DNA from: Blastococcus sp. DSM 46786
Lineage (GTDB): Bacteria; Actinomycetota; Actinomycetes; Mycobacteriales; Geodermatophilaceae
DNA: 64,000 bases
Direction: 5' to 3'
NCBI RefSeq assembly: GCF_900109665.1
Contig: NZ_FOAO01000004.1
Coordinates: 1 to 64,000 of the forward strand
The position numbers and the translations under genes are program-made. The notes below the pieces were generated by a model. It ran no database searches. It had not been told where the DNA came from and saw only the letters and a program-made list of their open reading frames with translations. Below, piece after piece: positions 35,128 through 44,007 of this stretch. How positions within the stretch are numbered: position 1 is the stretch's first letter; every line of letters begins with the position of its first letter.

Positions 35128-36356
35128 CGCCTGACCCCCGACCAGATCGTCACGGGCATGGCCGCCTTCCAGCCGGTGAATCCGCCCACGGGGGCGGCGG
35201 TGGCGACGCCGAGCCGCACCAGCTCGCCGCCGTGCCGGGCGTACCGGTCGGCCAGCACCGCCTCGCTCTCCAGCGTGACGGCGTTGACCACCAGCCGCCC
35301 GCCGGGCCGCAGCGCGGCCCAGCACGCGTCGAGCACGCCGGGCACGGTCGCCCCGCCGCCGACGAACACCGCGTCCGGCGCGGCCAGCCCGGCCAGGGCC
35401 CCGGGCGCGGCGTCGAGCACGACCTCCAGCCCGGGGACACCGAGCCGCGCGGCGTTGCGCCCGATCCGCTCCGCCCGCGCGGGGTCGCGCTCCACGGCCA
35501 CCACCCGGCAGGAGGGGTGGGTGCGCATCCACTCGATGCCGATCGACCCGGCGCCGGCCCCGACGTCCCAGAGCAGCTGCCCGGGCAGCGGGGCCAGCCG
35601 GGCGAGGGTGACCGCGCGGACGTCCCGCTTGGTCAGCTGGCCGTCGTGCTCGTAGGCGTCGTCCGGCAGCCCGGGAAGGGCCGGCAGCGGCACGGTACCG
35701 GGATCGGCGACCACCTCGACGGCGGTGAGCACCAGCGGGTCGGTCTCCGGGTGCGGCCAGCCGTCCGCGGTGCCGGTGACGGCGCGCTCCCCCGGGCCGC
35801 CGAGCTGCGCCAGCGCCGTGAGCCGGCTGGCGCCCAGCCCGAGCGACGCCAGCAGCGACGCGACCGCGGCCGGCGTCGACCCGTCGGAGCCGAGCACCAG
35901 CAGCCGGCGGCCGGGGGTGGTGTGGGGGGTGACCAGCTCGACGGGGCGGCCGACCACGGAGACCACCTGCGCCTCCTCCACGGCCCAGCCCAGCCGCGCG
36001 CAGGCCAGCGTGACCGACGACGGGTGCGGCACGACCTCGACTGCCCGCGGGCCCAGCGCCCGCACCAGCGAGGTGCCGATGCCGGAGAGCATCGGGTCGC
36101 CGCTGGCCAGCACGACCACCCGCCGCCCGGGGTGCTCCCGCGGGAGCCGGGCCAGCGCCGGCCCCAGCGGCGAGGGCCAGGGCACCCGCTCGGCGGTCAC
36201 CTCCGGCGGGACGAGCGCCAGCTGGCGGGCGCTGCCGCGCAGCACGTCGGCGGCCCCGACCGCGCGGCGGGCGCGCGGGGAGAGCCCGTCCCAGCCGTCG
36301 GCGCCGACGCCGACCACCACGATCGGGCGGTCGGCGGGGTCCTCGGCGTCGGGCAC
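35124..36356 (-). CDS. cobL: Precorrin-6Y C5,15-methyltransferase (decarboxylating) CobL
   Basis: 410 aa from GTG 36356. It joins a CbiE-like domain (1-205: IVVVGVGADGWDGLSPRARR, VVLASGDPMLSGIGTSLVRA) to a CbiT-like domain (215-410: LTKRDVRAVTLARLAPLPGQ, SAM motif DVGAGAGSIGIEWMR, VVAVERDPARAERIGRNAAR). The enzyme methylates C5 and C15 and removes the C12 acetate carboxyl to give precorrin-8X. Length fits the fused form. The frame runs on upstream to 36629 but that part is antisense to the next gene. Confidence 0.95.
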   Translation of the reverse strand: MPDAEDPADRPIVVVGVGADGWDGLSPRARRAVGAADVLRGSARQLALVPPEVTAERVPWPSPLGPALARLPREHPGRRVVVLASGDPMLSGIGTSLVRALGPRAVEVVPHPSSVTLACARLGWAVEEAQVVSVVGRPVELVTPHTTPGRRLLVLGSDGSTPAAVASLLASLGLGASRLTALAQLGGPGERAVTGTADGWPHPETDPLVLTAVEVVADPGTVPLPALPGLPDDAYEHDGQLTKRDVRAVTLARLAPLPGQLLWDVGAGAGSIGIEWMRTHPSCRVVAVERDPARAERIGRNAARLGVPGLEVVLDAAPGALAGLAAPDAVFVGGGATVPGVLDACWAALRPGGRLVVNAVTLESEAVLADRYARHGGELVRLGVATAAPVGGFTGWKAAMPVTIWSGVRR

Positions 36357-36384
36357 GGGCGCCGATCCTAGGGATGCGCCGGGA

Positions 36385-37146
36385 TCAGAACGGCACCAGC
36401 TGGCCCAGCAGGCCGGAGCCGCTGCCCCTGCCCGAGAGCACCCGGCAGAACTCGACGGCGTCGAGTTCGAGCCGCTCGCCGCCCGTCCCCGACGACCACT
36501 GGCCGCCGGCCGGCCCGGTGAGGCTGAGTCCGTACGGCCGGCCGTGCCGCTGCGCCCACTCCGCCACGACGTCGGCGACCAGGACCCCGTCGTGCCCGGG
36601 CGTGAGCTCCGGTTCCCGCCCCGACGCACGGCAGACGTCGATCCGGTGCATCCAGACGTCGCGGGTCAGCACGACGTCGAGCAGGAAGCCGATCCGCCAG
36701 TACTCCCGGATGGCGCCGTTGACCTGCTCCTCGGGCAGCGTCGCCCGGCCCGCGACCCGGGACAGCCGGCGTCGACCCCGCACGGCCCGAGGCGCGGTGG
36801 CCTCGAGAGCGGCGACGATGGCCGGGCCGTCCTGGTCGGCGTGCGCGCGGACCTGCACACCGGTCAGCGCGTCGATGCCGCCGCCGGCCTTGCCGGCGAG
36901 ACGGTTCTGCCGGGCCATCTCCCGCACCGAGGCGGCCATCTCCGCCATCCCGAGGACGTGCGCGGCCATGGCCCGGACGTCCCAGCCCGGGCAGTCGGTG
37001 GGCCGGCTCCAGTCGGCCGGGTCCAGGTCGCGGAGGAGGGCGAGCATGCGCTCGTACTCCGTGGCGGCGAGCCGGTAGGCGGTGGCCCTGTCCAGCGTGG
37101 CGGACCGCGGGCGGGGACGGGTGGGAGCAGGAGCGGGAGCGGTCAC
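36385..37146 (-). CDS. Maleylpyruvate isomerase-type mycothiol-dependent enzyme (DinB fold)
   Basis: 253 aa from GTG 37146, six bases after AGGAGG. RDLDPADWSRPTDCPGWDVR and MAAHVLGMAEMAASVREMAR are the mycothiol-dependent maleylpyruvate isomerase N-domain, with the conserved D-CPGW-x2-H helix; TRDVWMHRIDVCRA holds a further metal-ligand-like His. Substrate unknown; the class conjugates or isomerises with mycothiol, which implies a mycothiol-making actinobacterium. The TetR gene ends 17 bp upstream, so the pair is probably an operon under that regulator. Confidence 0.85.
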   Translation of the reverse strand: MTAPAPAPTRPRPRSATLDRATAYRLAATEYERMLALLRDLDPADWSRPTDCPGWDVRAMAAHVLGMAEMAASVREMARQNRLAGKAGGGIDALTGVQVRAHADQDGPAIVAALEATAPRAVRGRRRLSRVAGRATLPEEQVNGAIREYWRIGFLLDVVLTRDVWMHRIDVCRASGREPELTPGHDGVLVADVVAEWAQRHGRPYGLSLTGPAGGQWSSGTGGERLELDAVEFCRVLSGRGSGSGLLGQLVPF

Positions 37147-37162
37147 GATGGACCTCCTGGGA

Positions 37163-37807
37163 TCAGCGGGCGGACGGGTTGCTGCGGTGGTGGCCGAGCC
37201 ACATGTCCATGACGTCGGGCAGGACGGCGGTGAAGGCGCCGGTCTCGAACGGTTCGTCGGGCGCGTTGGACAGCTGCTGGGAGATGATCCCGCCGACCAG
37301 CGCCGTCCAGGTGCGGTAGGCGCGGTCGACGTCGACGCCCGCGGCGAGGTGCCCGGCGTCCCGCAGCCGGACGAGCAGCACGCGGGACGCGGCGTCGAGC
37401 TCGACGGCCGGCTCGTACGCCCGCGCCGAGGGCGTGAAGCCGGGCACCGGGCGCCAGAACATGAGCGCCGAGTGGGCGGGGTGCTCGACCGCCCAGCGGA
37501 CCAGGACGGCGGTGCCCTCACGCCAGGCGGTGAGGGGGTCGGCGCCGTCCCCGGTGGCCCCGGCCTGCTCGAGCACCCTCTGCAGGGCGCGCCACCCCCG
37601 CTCGAAGAGCGCGTCGTACAGGGCGTGCTTGCCGTCGAAGTACCCGTAGAGGGACGGCGGGCGGATGCCCATCCGGCGGGCCACCTCGCCGAGCGTCAAC
37701 CCGGCGACACCCTGCTCGGTCATCACCTCGACCGCCACGTCGAGCACCTGCTCGATCGTCTCCTGCCGCCGCCGCCGGCGACGGTCCGGTACCACGGTTC
37801 CGGCCAC
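37163..37807 (-). CDS. TetR/AcrR family regulator
   Basis: 214 aa from GTG 37807. Helix-turn-helix at about 14-60: QETIEQVLDVAVEVMTEQG, LTLGEVARRMGIRPPSLYGY, FDGKHALYDALF. The C-terminal part (WRALQRVLEQA, ALMFWRPVPGF, WTALVGGIISQQLSNAP) is the TetR_C ligand/dimer domain. It precedes the mycothiol-dependent enzyme gene and probably controls both, through the palindrome at 37822-37841. Ligand unknown. Confidence 0.92.
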   Translation of the reverse strand: MAGTVVPDRRRRRRQETIEQVLDVAVEVMTEQGVAGLTLGEVARRMGIRPPSLYGYFDGKHALYDALFERGWRALQRVLEQAGATGDGADPLTAWREGTAVLVRWAVEHPAHSALMFWRPVPGFTPSARAYEPAVELDAASRVLLVRLRDAGHLAAGVDVDRAYRTWTALVGGIISQQLSNAPDEPFETGAFTAVLPDVMDMWLGHHRSNPSAR

Positions 37808-37821
37808 GTGCGGAGTGTTCT

Positions 37822-37841
37822 CCTAATGACGTTAGGACGTC
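37822..37841. promoter_or_regulatory. Probable TetR operator
   Basis: Two overlapping palindromes, cctaatgacgttagg (37822-37836) and gacgttaggacgtc (37828-37841), lie 15 bp upstream of the TetR GTG. They are AT-richer than the surroundings. On the minus strand TTGACGTCC begins just before them, a possible -35. Autoregulation is the expected role. Confidence 0.55.
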
Positions 37842-37889
37842 AAGAGGGTCTTAGGTCGGCGCTCCGGCCGGAGGGGGTCTGTCGCCGGA

Positions 37890-38080
37890 GAGCCCGCCCG
37901 TGGTCTGATGACGCCGCCACACGCGACGGCAGTGGAGGAAGCCCGGTGAGATCCCGGCGCGGTCCCGCCACTGTGACCGGGGAGCCCGTTCCCACGCTCG
38001 ACCACGGCACCTGAGCCCGCTCAGGAGCGGGAAGGTCGGGGACGGGCGTCGATCCGGGAGCCAGGAGACTCCAGCCGTCG
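37890..38080 (+). promoter_or_regulatory. Cobalamin (B12) riboswitch of the chelatase-cobO-cobB-cbiMNQO operon
   Basis: The core reads ggaagcccggtgagatcccg, gcgcggtcccgccactgtga, and the 3' side gggagccaggagactccagc, all conserved B12-box elements, with a variable stem between. Downstream, ctccggg (38091-38097) can pair with cccggggag (38106-38114), burying the ribosome site GGGGAGAGGA. That suggests translational rather than transcriptional control. Confidence 0.93.
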
Positions 38081-38126
38081 TCCCTGCCACCTCCGGGCGT
38101 GGACACCCGGGGAGAGGACGCGTGCC

Positions 38127-38147
38127 ATGCGCGGGTACCCCGCATGA
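38127..38147 (+). CDS. Possible six-codon leader ORF coupled to the chelatase gene
   Basis: ATG 38127 encodes MRGYPA and stops in TGA 38145-38147, overlapping the chelatase ATG (ATGA). GAGG at 38114-38117 is nine bases before this ATG, but 26 bases before the chelatase ATG, which has no ribosome site of its own. The arrangement suggests that ribosomes load at the leader and reinitiate. Seen in sequence only; no known family. Confidence 0.4.
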   Translation: MRGYPA

Positions 38148-40243
38148 GCTTTCCCTTCACCGCCGTCGTCGGCATGGACGACCTGCGCCTGGCCCTGCTG
38201 CTCAACGCCGTCTCCCCGGCCGTGGGCGGCGTCCTGGTGCGGGGCGAGAAGGGGACCGCGAAGTCGACCAGCGTCCGCGCGCTGGCCGCCGTCCTGCCGC
38301 CGGTCGACGTCGTGGCCGGCTGCCGCTTCGGCTGCGACCCGGCCGCCCCGGACCCGGACTGCCCCGACGGCCCGCACGAGCCCGGCGCCGCCGCCCGCAC
38401 CCGCGCCGCCCGGCTGGTCGAGCTGCCGGTGGGCGCCTCGGAGGACCGGCTGGTCGGCTCGCTGGACCTGGAGCGGGCGCTGACCGAGGGGGTCAAGGCC
38501 TACGAGCCGGGGCTGCTCGCCGCCGCGCACCGCGGCGTCCTCTACGTCGACGAGGTCAACCTGCTGCACGACCACCTGGTCGACCTGCTGCTCGACGCCG
38601 CCGCCCTGGGCACCGCGTACGTCGAGCGGGAGGGCGTCTCCGTGCGGCACGCGGCCCGGTTCCTGCTGGTCGGCACGATGAACCCCGAGGAGGGCGAGCT
38701 CCGCCCCCAGCTGCTCGACCGCTTCGGGCTGACCGTGGAGGTCGCCGCCCCGCGCGACCCCGACGTGCGCGCCGAGGTCGTGCGCCGCCGGTTCGCCTCC
38801 GACGCCGACCCCGCCGGCTTCGCCGCGCAGTGGGCCGCCGAGGAGACCGCGCTGGCCGCCCGCATCGCCGGCGCCCGCGCCCGCCTGCCGCGCGTCGTCC
38901 TCACCGACGCCGCGCTGCGCCAGGTCACCGCCGTCTGCGCCGCCTTCGACGTCGACGGGCTGCGCGCCGACCTCGTCACCGCCCGCGCCGCGATCGCGCA
39001 CGCCGCCTGGTGCGGCCGGGAGGAGGTCACCGAGGACGACGTCCGCGTCGCCGCCCGGCTGGCGCTCCCGCACCGGCGCCGGCGCAACCCGTTCGACGCC
39101 CCGGGGTTGGACGACGACACGCTCGACCAGGCGCTGGCCGACTCCCGTCCCGACGAGGACCCCCAGCCCCCCGAGGGCGGCGGCCCGGACGACGACGGCC
39201 CGGACGGCGGCGAGGACGGCGACGGCGGGCCTGACGGCGGCGGGGGGCCTGACGGCGGCGGGGGCCCAGGCATAGGAAGCAATACCGGCGGATCGAGCGC
39301 CGATACGCAGGTAAAGGATCCTCTGCCTGACGACGGCGAGGGGGCGGGCGGGCCGACGACCGCCCCGCGCGGTGAGGGCGGCGGGCACACCGACGCCACC
39401 CCCGCCCCCGAGAAGGCCGCGGTCGCGCCGGCCGACCCGTTCCGCACCCGGCGGCTGGAGGTGCCGGGCATCGGCTCGGGCGCCGCGGGCCGGCGGTCGC
39501 GAGCCCGGGCCGAGCGCGGCCGCGTGGTCGGCTCGACCCGCCCCGAGGGCAGCGTCACGAAGCTGCACCTGGCCGGCACCGTGCTCGCCGCCGCCCCCCA
39601 CCAGCGGTCCCGCGGTCGCAGCGGACCGGGCCTGCTGGTCGAGCGCGACGACCTGCGCCAGGCCGTGCTCGAGGGCCGCGAGGGCAACCTCGTGCTGTTC
39701 GTCGTCGACGCCAGCGGCTCGATGGGCGCCCGCTCGCGCATGGCCGCGGTCAAGGGCGCCGTCCTGTCGCTGCTGCTGGACGCCTACCAGCGCCGCGACA
39801 AGGTCGGGCTGATCACCTTCCGCGGCGGCGAGGCCGAGCTCGCGTTGCCCCCGACCTGGTCGGTCGAGGCGGCCGCCGCCCGGCTGCGCACCCTGCCCAC
39901 CGGCGGGCGCACCCCGCTGGCCGCCGGGCTGCTCGAGGCGCACCGGACCCTGGCGCTGGAGCGGGTCCGCGACCCCCGGCGCCGGCCGCTGCTCGTCGTC
40001 GTCACCGACGGCCGGGCCACCGGCGCGCGCGGCGACGACCACCTGGGCGAGGCCCGCCGGGCCGCCGGTCTGCTCGCCGCCGCCGACGTCGCGGGGGTCG
40101 TCGTCGACTGCGAGTCCGGGCCGGTGCGGCTGGGCCTGGCCGCGTCGCTGGGCGCAGCGCTGGGCGCGCGGACGATGCGCCTGGAGGAGTTGGGCGCCGA
40201 GGCGCTGGCCGCCACCGTCCGCGACGCTCGGAAGGCGGCCTGA
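38144..40243 (+). CDS. Putative cobaltochelatase, fused ChlI/ChlD-type (AAA+ plus VWA)
   Basis: 699 aa from ATG 38144. N-terminal AAA+ (1-320): FTAVVGMDDLRLALLLNAV, Walker A GEKGTAKS (34-41), Walker B GVLYVDEVNLL (131-141), and GTMNPEEGELRPQLLDRFGL. An acidic Gly/Asp/Pro linker (about 335-425) leads to a VWA domain with the MIDAS motif DASGS (Asp522) and TDGRATG. It is the ATP-driven partner for CobN, replacing separate CobS and CobT. A 60-bp stretch in the linker (39266-39330) has unusual low-GC codons including ATA. First gene of the operon. Confidence 0.92.
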   Translation: MSFPFTAVVGMDDLRLALLLNAVSPAVGGVLVRGEKGTAKSTSVRALAAVLPPVDVVAGCRFGCDPAAPDPDCPDGPHEPGAAARTRAARLVELPVGASEDRLVGSLDLERALTEGVKAYEPGLLAAAHRGVLYVDEVNLLHDHLVDLLLDAAALGTAYVEREGVSVRHAARFLLVGTMNPEEGELRPQLLDRFGLTVEVAAPRDPDVRAEVVRRRFASDADPAGFAAQWAAEETALAARIAGARARLPRVVLTDAALRQVTAVCAAFDVDGLRADLVTARAAIAHAAWCGREEVTEDDVRVAARLALPHRRRRNPFDAPGLDDDTLDQALADSRPDEDPQPPEGGGPDDDGPDGGEDGDGGPDGGGGPDGGGGPGIGSNTGGSSADTQVKDPLPDDGEGAGGPTTAPRGEGGGHTDATPAPEKAAVAPADPFRTRRLEVPGIGSGAAGRRSRARAERGRVVGSTRPEGSVTKLHLAGTVLAAAPHQRSRGRSGPGLLVERDDLRQAVLEGREGNLVLFVVDASGSMGARSRMAAVKGAVLSLLLDAYQRRDKVGLITFRGGEAELALPPTWSVEAAAARLRTLPTGGRTPLAAGLLEAHRTLALERVRDPRRRPLLVVVTDGRATGARGDDHLGEARRAAGLLAAADVAGVVVDCESGPVRLGLAASLGAALGARTMRLEELGAEALAATVRDARKAA

Positions 40244-40244
40244 G

Positions 40245-40859
40245 GTGCCCCAGGGTCAGGTCCCCGTCGTCCCCGCCGACGGGTTGACCACGCGGCAGCG
40301 CCGCAACCGCCCGCTGCTGGCGGTGCACACCGGCGAGATGAAGGGCAAGTCCACCGCCGCCTTCGGCATGGCGATGCGGGCGTGGAACCAGGGCTGGTCG
40401 ATCGCGGTCTACCAGTTCGTCAAGAGCGCCAAGTGGAAGGTCGGCGAGGAGAACGCGCTGACCGCGCTCGGCGGGCTGCACGCCACCACCGGCCAGGGCG
40501 GTCCGGTGGTCTGGCACAAGATGGGCTCGGGCTGGAGCTGGTCGCGCCGCCAGGGCACCGAGGTCGACCACGCCGCCGACGCCGCCGAGGGCTGGGCGCA
40601 GATCAAGCGCGACCTCGCCGCCGAGGCGCACCGGTTCTACGTGCTCGACGAGTTCACCTACCCCATGAAGTGGGGCTGGGTGGACGTCGACGACGTCGTC
40701 GCGACGCTCGCGGCGCGCCCCGGCAACCAGCACGTCGTCATCACCGGGCGAGACGCTCCCCCGGCGCTGGTCGAGGCCGCCGACCTGGTGGTCGAGATGG
40801 CCAAGGTCAAGCACCCGATGGACGCCGGTCAGAAGGGCCAGCGGGGGATCGAGTGGTGA
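40245..40859 (+). CDS. cobO: Cob(I)yrinic acid a,c-diamide adenosyltransferase CobO
   Basis: 204 aa from GTG 40245, one base after the chelatase stop. RNRPLLAVHTGEMKGKSTAA contains the P-loop GEMKGKST typical of CobO/BtuR. Then WNQGWSIAVYQFVKSAKWKV, VLDEFTYPMKWGWVD (Walker B-like) and VVITGRDAPPALVEAADLV. It transfers the adenosyl group of ATP to Co(I) corrinoid. Stop overlaps the next start (GTGA). Confidence 0.95.
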   Translation: MPQGQVPVVPADGLTTRQRRNRPLLAVHTGEMKGKSTAAFGMAMRAWNQGWSIAVYQFVKSAKWKVGEENALTALGGLHATTGQGGPVVWHKMGSGWSWSRRQGTEVDHAADAAEGWAQIKRDLAAEAHRFYVLDEFTYPMKWGWVDVDDVVATLAARPGNQHVVITGRDAPPALVEAADLVVEMAKVKHPMDAGQKGQRGIEW

Positions 40860-42241
40860 CCCGCCTCCCGCGCATCGTCGTCGCCGCGCCGTCGTCGAAC
40901 GCGGGCAAGACGTCGGTCACCACCGGCCTGGTCGCCGCGCTCACCGCCCGCGGGCTGACCGTCTCCCCGCACAAGGTCGGCCCCGACTACATCGACCCGG
41001 GCTACCACGGGCTCGCCGCCGGCCGCCCCGGCCGGAACCTCGACCCCTGGCTGGTCGGCGAGGAGCGGATCGCCCCGCTGCTGCTGCACGGCGCCCGCGG
41101 CGCCGACCTGGCGGTGGTCGAGGGCGTCATGGGGCTGTTCGACGGCGCCACCCACCCGAGCGTCGAGCCCGGGTTCGCCTCGACGGCGCACGTGGCCGGG
41201 TTGCTGCAGGCGCCGGTGCTGCTCGTGGTCGACGCGTCGTCGCAGGCGCGCAGCGTCGCCGCCCTGGTGCACGGCTTCGCCACCTTCGACCCTGCGGTGC
41301 ACCTCGGCGGCGTCGTCCTCAACCGGGTCGGCAGCGACCGGCACGAGGCGATCCTCCGCGAGGCGCTCGGTGCCGCCGGCGTCCCGGTGCTGGGCGCCCT
41401 CCGGCGGCTGGAAACCCTGCACACGCCCTCCCGCCACCTCGGCCTGGTGCCGGCCGCCGAGCGCTCGGCCGAGGCGGTGGCCACGGTGCGCCGGCTCGGC
41501 GAGGTGGTCGCCGACGGCGTCGACCTGGATGCCGTGCTGCGGCTCGCCCGCACCGCGCCCGACCTCACCGCCCAGCCCTGGGACCCGGCGGCGGAGGTGG
41601 TGCCGACCGGGAGCCGCCCGCGCATCGCCGTCGCCGGGGGGCCCGCGTTCACCTTCGGCTACGCCGAGAACGCCGAACTGCTCGCCGCGGCCGGCGCGGA
41701 GGTGGTGACCGTCGACCCGCTGCGCGACGAGGCGCTGCCCGAGGGCACGGCGGGGCTGGTGGTCGGCGGCGGCTTCCCCGAGGTCTACGCCGCCGAGCTG
41801 TCGGCCAACGAGTCCCTGCGCGCCGACGTCGCGGCGCTCGCCGCCCGCGGGGCACCCGTCGCCGCCGAGTGCGCCGGGCTGCTGTACCTGGCCCGCGAGC
41901 TCGACGGCGTGCCGATGTGCGGTGTCCTGGACGTGGCGACGGCGATGGCGCCCCGGCTGACCCTGGGCTACCGCGCCGCGGTCGCGGTGACCGGCTCGGT
42001 GCTCGCGCCGGCCGGCACCCGGGTGCGCGGGCACGAGTTCCACCGCACGCACGCCGATCCCCCGGCCGGCCCGGCCCCCGCCTGGCAGTGGTCGAGGACC
42101 GGCGCCGAGGGGTTCGTCTCGGGCGGCGTCCACGCCTCCTACCTGCACCTCAACTGGGCCGGCGCCCCCGAGCTGGCCCAGCGCTTCGTCACCGCCTGCG
42201 CCCCCGCCGTCCGAACGGAGCACGCCCGTGCACATCGCTGA
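40856..42241 (+). CDS. cobB: Hydrogenobyrinate (cobyrinate) a,c-diamide synthase CobB
   Basis: 461 aa from GTG 40856. The N-terminal half is a dethiobiotin-synthetase-like ATPase: [20 protein letters not shown] and [27 protein letters not shown] follows. The C-terminal half is a class I glutamine amidotransferase of the CobB/CobQ type: [18 protein letters not shown], nucleophile Cys in [14 protein letters not shown], and HGxEFHRTH-like [12 protein letters not shown]. It amidates the a and c side chains using glutamine and ATP. Overlaps cbiM by 14 bases. Confidence 0.95.
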   Translation: MTRLPRIVVAAPSSNAGKTSVTTGLVAALTARGLTVSPHKVGPDYIDPGYHGLAAGRPGRNLDPWLVGEERIAPLLLHGARGADLAVVEGVMGLFDGATHPSVEPGFASTAHVAGLLQAPVLLVVDASSQARSVAALVHGFATFDPAVHLGGVVLNRVGSDRHEAILREALGAAGVPVLGALRRLETLHTPSRHLGLVPAAERSAEAVATVRRLGEVVADGVDLDAVLRLARTAPDLTAQPWDPAAEVVPTGSRPRIAVAGGPAFTFGYAENAELLAAAGAEVVTVDPLRDEALPEGTAGLVVGGGFPEVYAAELSANESLRADVAALAARGAPVAAECAGLLYLARELDGVPMCGVLDVATAMAPRLTLGYRAAVAVTGSVLAPAGTRVRGHEFHRTHADPPAGPAPAWQWSRTGAEGFVSGGVHASYLHLNWAGAPELAQRFVTACAPAVRTEHARAHR

Positions 42242-42917
42242 AGGATTCCTGCCCGCCGGGCACGCCCTGGGCTGGACGCTCGCCGCGGCGCCGTTCGTCG
42301 CGCACGGCGCCCGGGCCGTGGTCAAGGAGGTGCGGGAGAACCCGGAGTCCACCCTGCTGCTCGGCGCGGCCGGCGCGTTCACCTTCGTGCTGAGCGCGAT
42401 CAAGCTGCCGAGCATCACCGGGAGCTCCAGCCACCCGACCGGCACCGGCCCGGGCGCCATCCTGTTCCGGCCACCGGTGATGGCCCTGCTCGGCACGGTG
42501 GTACTGCTCTTCCAGGCGCTGCTGCTCGCGCACGGCGGGCTGACCACGCTCGGGGCCAACGCTTTCGCCTTCGCCGTCGTCGGGCCGTGGGCCGGGTACG
42601 CCGCCTACCGGCTGACCCGCGCGGCCGGTGCCGGGCTGCTGCCGGCGGTCTTCGTCGGCGTCGCCCTGGCGGACCTCGCCACCTACGTCACCACCTCGCT
42701 GCAGCTGGCGCTGGCCTTCCCCGACGCGAGCACCGGGCTCGCCGGCACGCTGGCCAAGTTCCTCGGCGTCTTCGCCGTCACCCAGATCCCGCTGGCGATC
42801 GGCGAGGGCCTGCTGGGCGTCCTGCTGTTCCGCGTCCTCACCGTCAACGCCCGCCCCGAGCTCGAGCGGCTCGGCATCCTGAAGCCCGCGCCGGTGCCCA
42901 CCGGAGGTGCCGCGTGA
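42228..42917 (+). CDS. cbiM: Cobalt ECF transporter S component CbiM
   Basis: 229 aa from GTG 42228. The N-terminus MHIAEGFLP is the invariant CbiM start whose His2 and amino terminus bind the metal; translation must begin exactly here. About seven membrane helices, with [20 protein letters not shown] and the second metal-binding His in SSHPTG. It captures Co2+ for the CbiMNQO importer, supplying CobN. Stop overlaps cbiN (GTGA). Confidence 0.96.
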   Translation: MHIAEGFLPAGHALGWTLAAAPFVAHGARAVVKEVRENPESTLLLGAAGAFTFVLSAIKLPSITGSSSHPTGTGPGAILFRPPVMALLGTVVLLFQALLLAHGGLTTLGANAFAFAVVGPWAGYAAYRLTRAAGAGLLPAVFVGVALADLATYVTTSLQLALAFPDASTGLAGTLAKFLGVFAVTQIPLAIGEGLLGVLLFRVLTVNARPELERLGILKPAPVPTGGAA

Positions 42918-43273
42918 CGCGCCGCGCGCTCGTCAACGCCCTGCTCGTCGTCGCGGTGGTCGCGCTGTTCGCCGTCCCGCTGCTCGTCGACGGCGGCACC
43001 TCCGGGTACGGCGGCACCGACGCCGCCGTCACCGAGGAGCTCGAGGCCGACGGCTACACCCCGTGGTTCGAGTCGTTCTTCAGCCCGGCCGGCGAGGTCG
43101 AGTCCGGGCTGTTCGCGCTGCAAGCCGCGCTGGGCGGCGGCGTGCTCGGCTACGTGCTGGGCCGGCTCCGCGGCCGGCGGACGGCGGCGACGGCGACGGC
43201 GACGGCGATAGCGGCGGCGACGGCGACGACGACGACGTCCGGGGGCACCGCGGCGGAGGCCGACCGGCGGTGA
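42914..43273 (+). CDS. cbiN: Cobalt transport protein CbiN
   Basis: 119 aa from GTG 42914. Two helices: residues 6-24, and the [20 protein letters not shown] segment. Between them is the CbiN extracytoplasmic loop with [20 protein letters not shown] and [11 protein letters not shown]. The tail (about 93-112) is Thr/Ala low complexity made by a GGCGAC-type hexamer repeat at 43185-43235. CbiN helps CbiM load cobalt. Overlaps both neighbours by four bases. Confidence 0.9.
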   Translation: MTRRALVNALLVVAVVALFAVPLLVDGGTSGYGGTDAAVTEELEADGYTPWFESFFSPAGEVESGLFALQAALGGGVLGYVLGRLRGRRTAATATATAIAAATATTTTSGGTAAEADRR

Positions 43274-44007
43274 CGGGCCTGGCGGTCGACGAGGCTGCGT
43301 GGGGCAGCGCCTGGCGCGGGCGCTCGCCCGGCGACAAGCTGCTGCTCTGCGCCGGCCTGGTCGGCTGCGCGCTGCTCCTGCCCGCCTGGCCGGGCAGCGT
43401 GCTCGTCGGCCTCGCCGCCGTCGCGCTGGCGCTGGGCCCCGCCCGGGTGCCCGCCCGCACCTTCGGCCGGGCCATCCGCTGGCCGCTGGCGTTCATCGCG
43501 ATCGGCGCGCTCACCGCGGTGGTCGCGGTCGGTGACGGCGGGATCGGCTGGGCACCGGACGCCGCGGCGCGGGCGGGCTCCCTCGTGGGCCACGCGGTGG
43601 CCGGCAGCGCCGCGGTGCTGCTCCTGGCCACCACCACCCCCATGTCCGACCTGCTGCCCGAGCTGCGCCGGCTGCGCGTGCCGGCGGCGGTCGTCGAGGT
43701 GGCCGGCGTGACCTACCGGCTGGTGTTCGTGCTGCTCGAGAGCCTGGGCACCATCCGCGAGGCGCAGGCCGCGCGCATGGGGTGGGCCGGCCCACGCCGC
43801 TCCTACCGCTCGGCCGGGATGCTGGCCGCCGCCGTGCTGACCCGGTCGTGGGACCGGGCGCGGCGCATGCAGGACGGCCTGGCCGGCCGCGGCATGGAGA
43901 CCGGCCTCCGGGTGCTGCCGGATGCGCTGCCCTCCTCCCGGCCCTTCCTCGCGCTCGCCCTGGCCCTGCCGGCGGGCATCACCGCGCTCACGCTGGTGGT
44001 GCGGTGA
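43270..44007 (+). CDS. cbiQ: Cobalt ECF transporter T component CbiQ
   Basis: 245 aa from GTG 43270. Several membrane helices and the two short coupling motifs of T components: EAQAARMGW (about 158-166) and [11 protein letters not shown] (about 199-209), each with the A-R-G type Arg that docks on the ATPase. It links the CbiM substrate unit to CbiO. Overlaps cbiN and cbiO by four bases each, so stoichiometric translation is expected. Confidence 0.94.
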   Translation: MTGLAVDEAAWGSAWRGRSPGDKLLLCAGLVGCALLLPAWPGSVLVGLAAVALALGPARVPARTFGRAIRWPLAFIAIGALTAVVAVGDGGIGWAPDAAARAGSLVGHAVAGSAAVLLLATTTPMSDLLPELRRLRVPAAVVEVAGVTYRLVFVLLESLGTIREAQAARMGWAGPRRSYRSAGMLAAAVLTRSWDRARRMQDGLAGRGMETGLRVLPDALPSSRPFLALALALPAGITALTLVVR

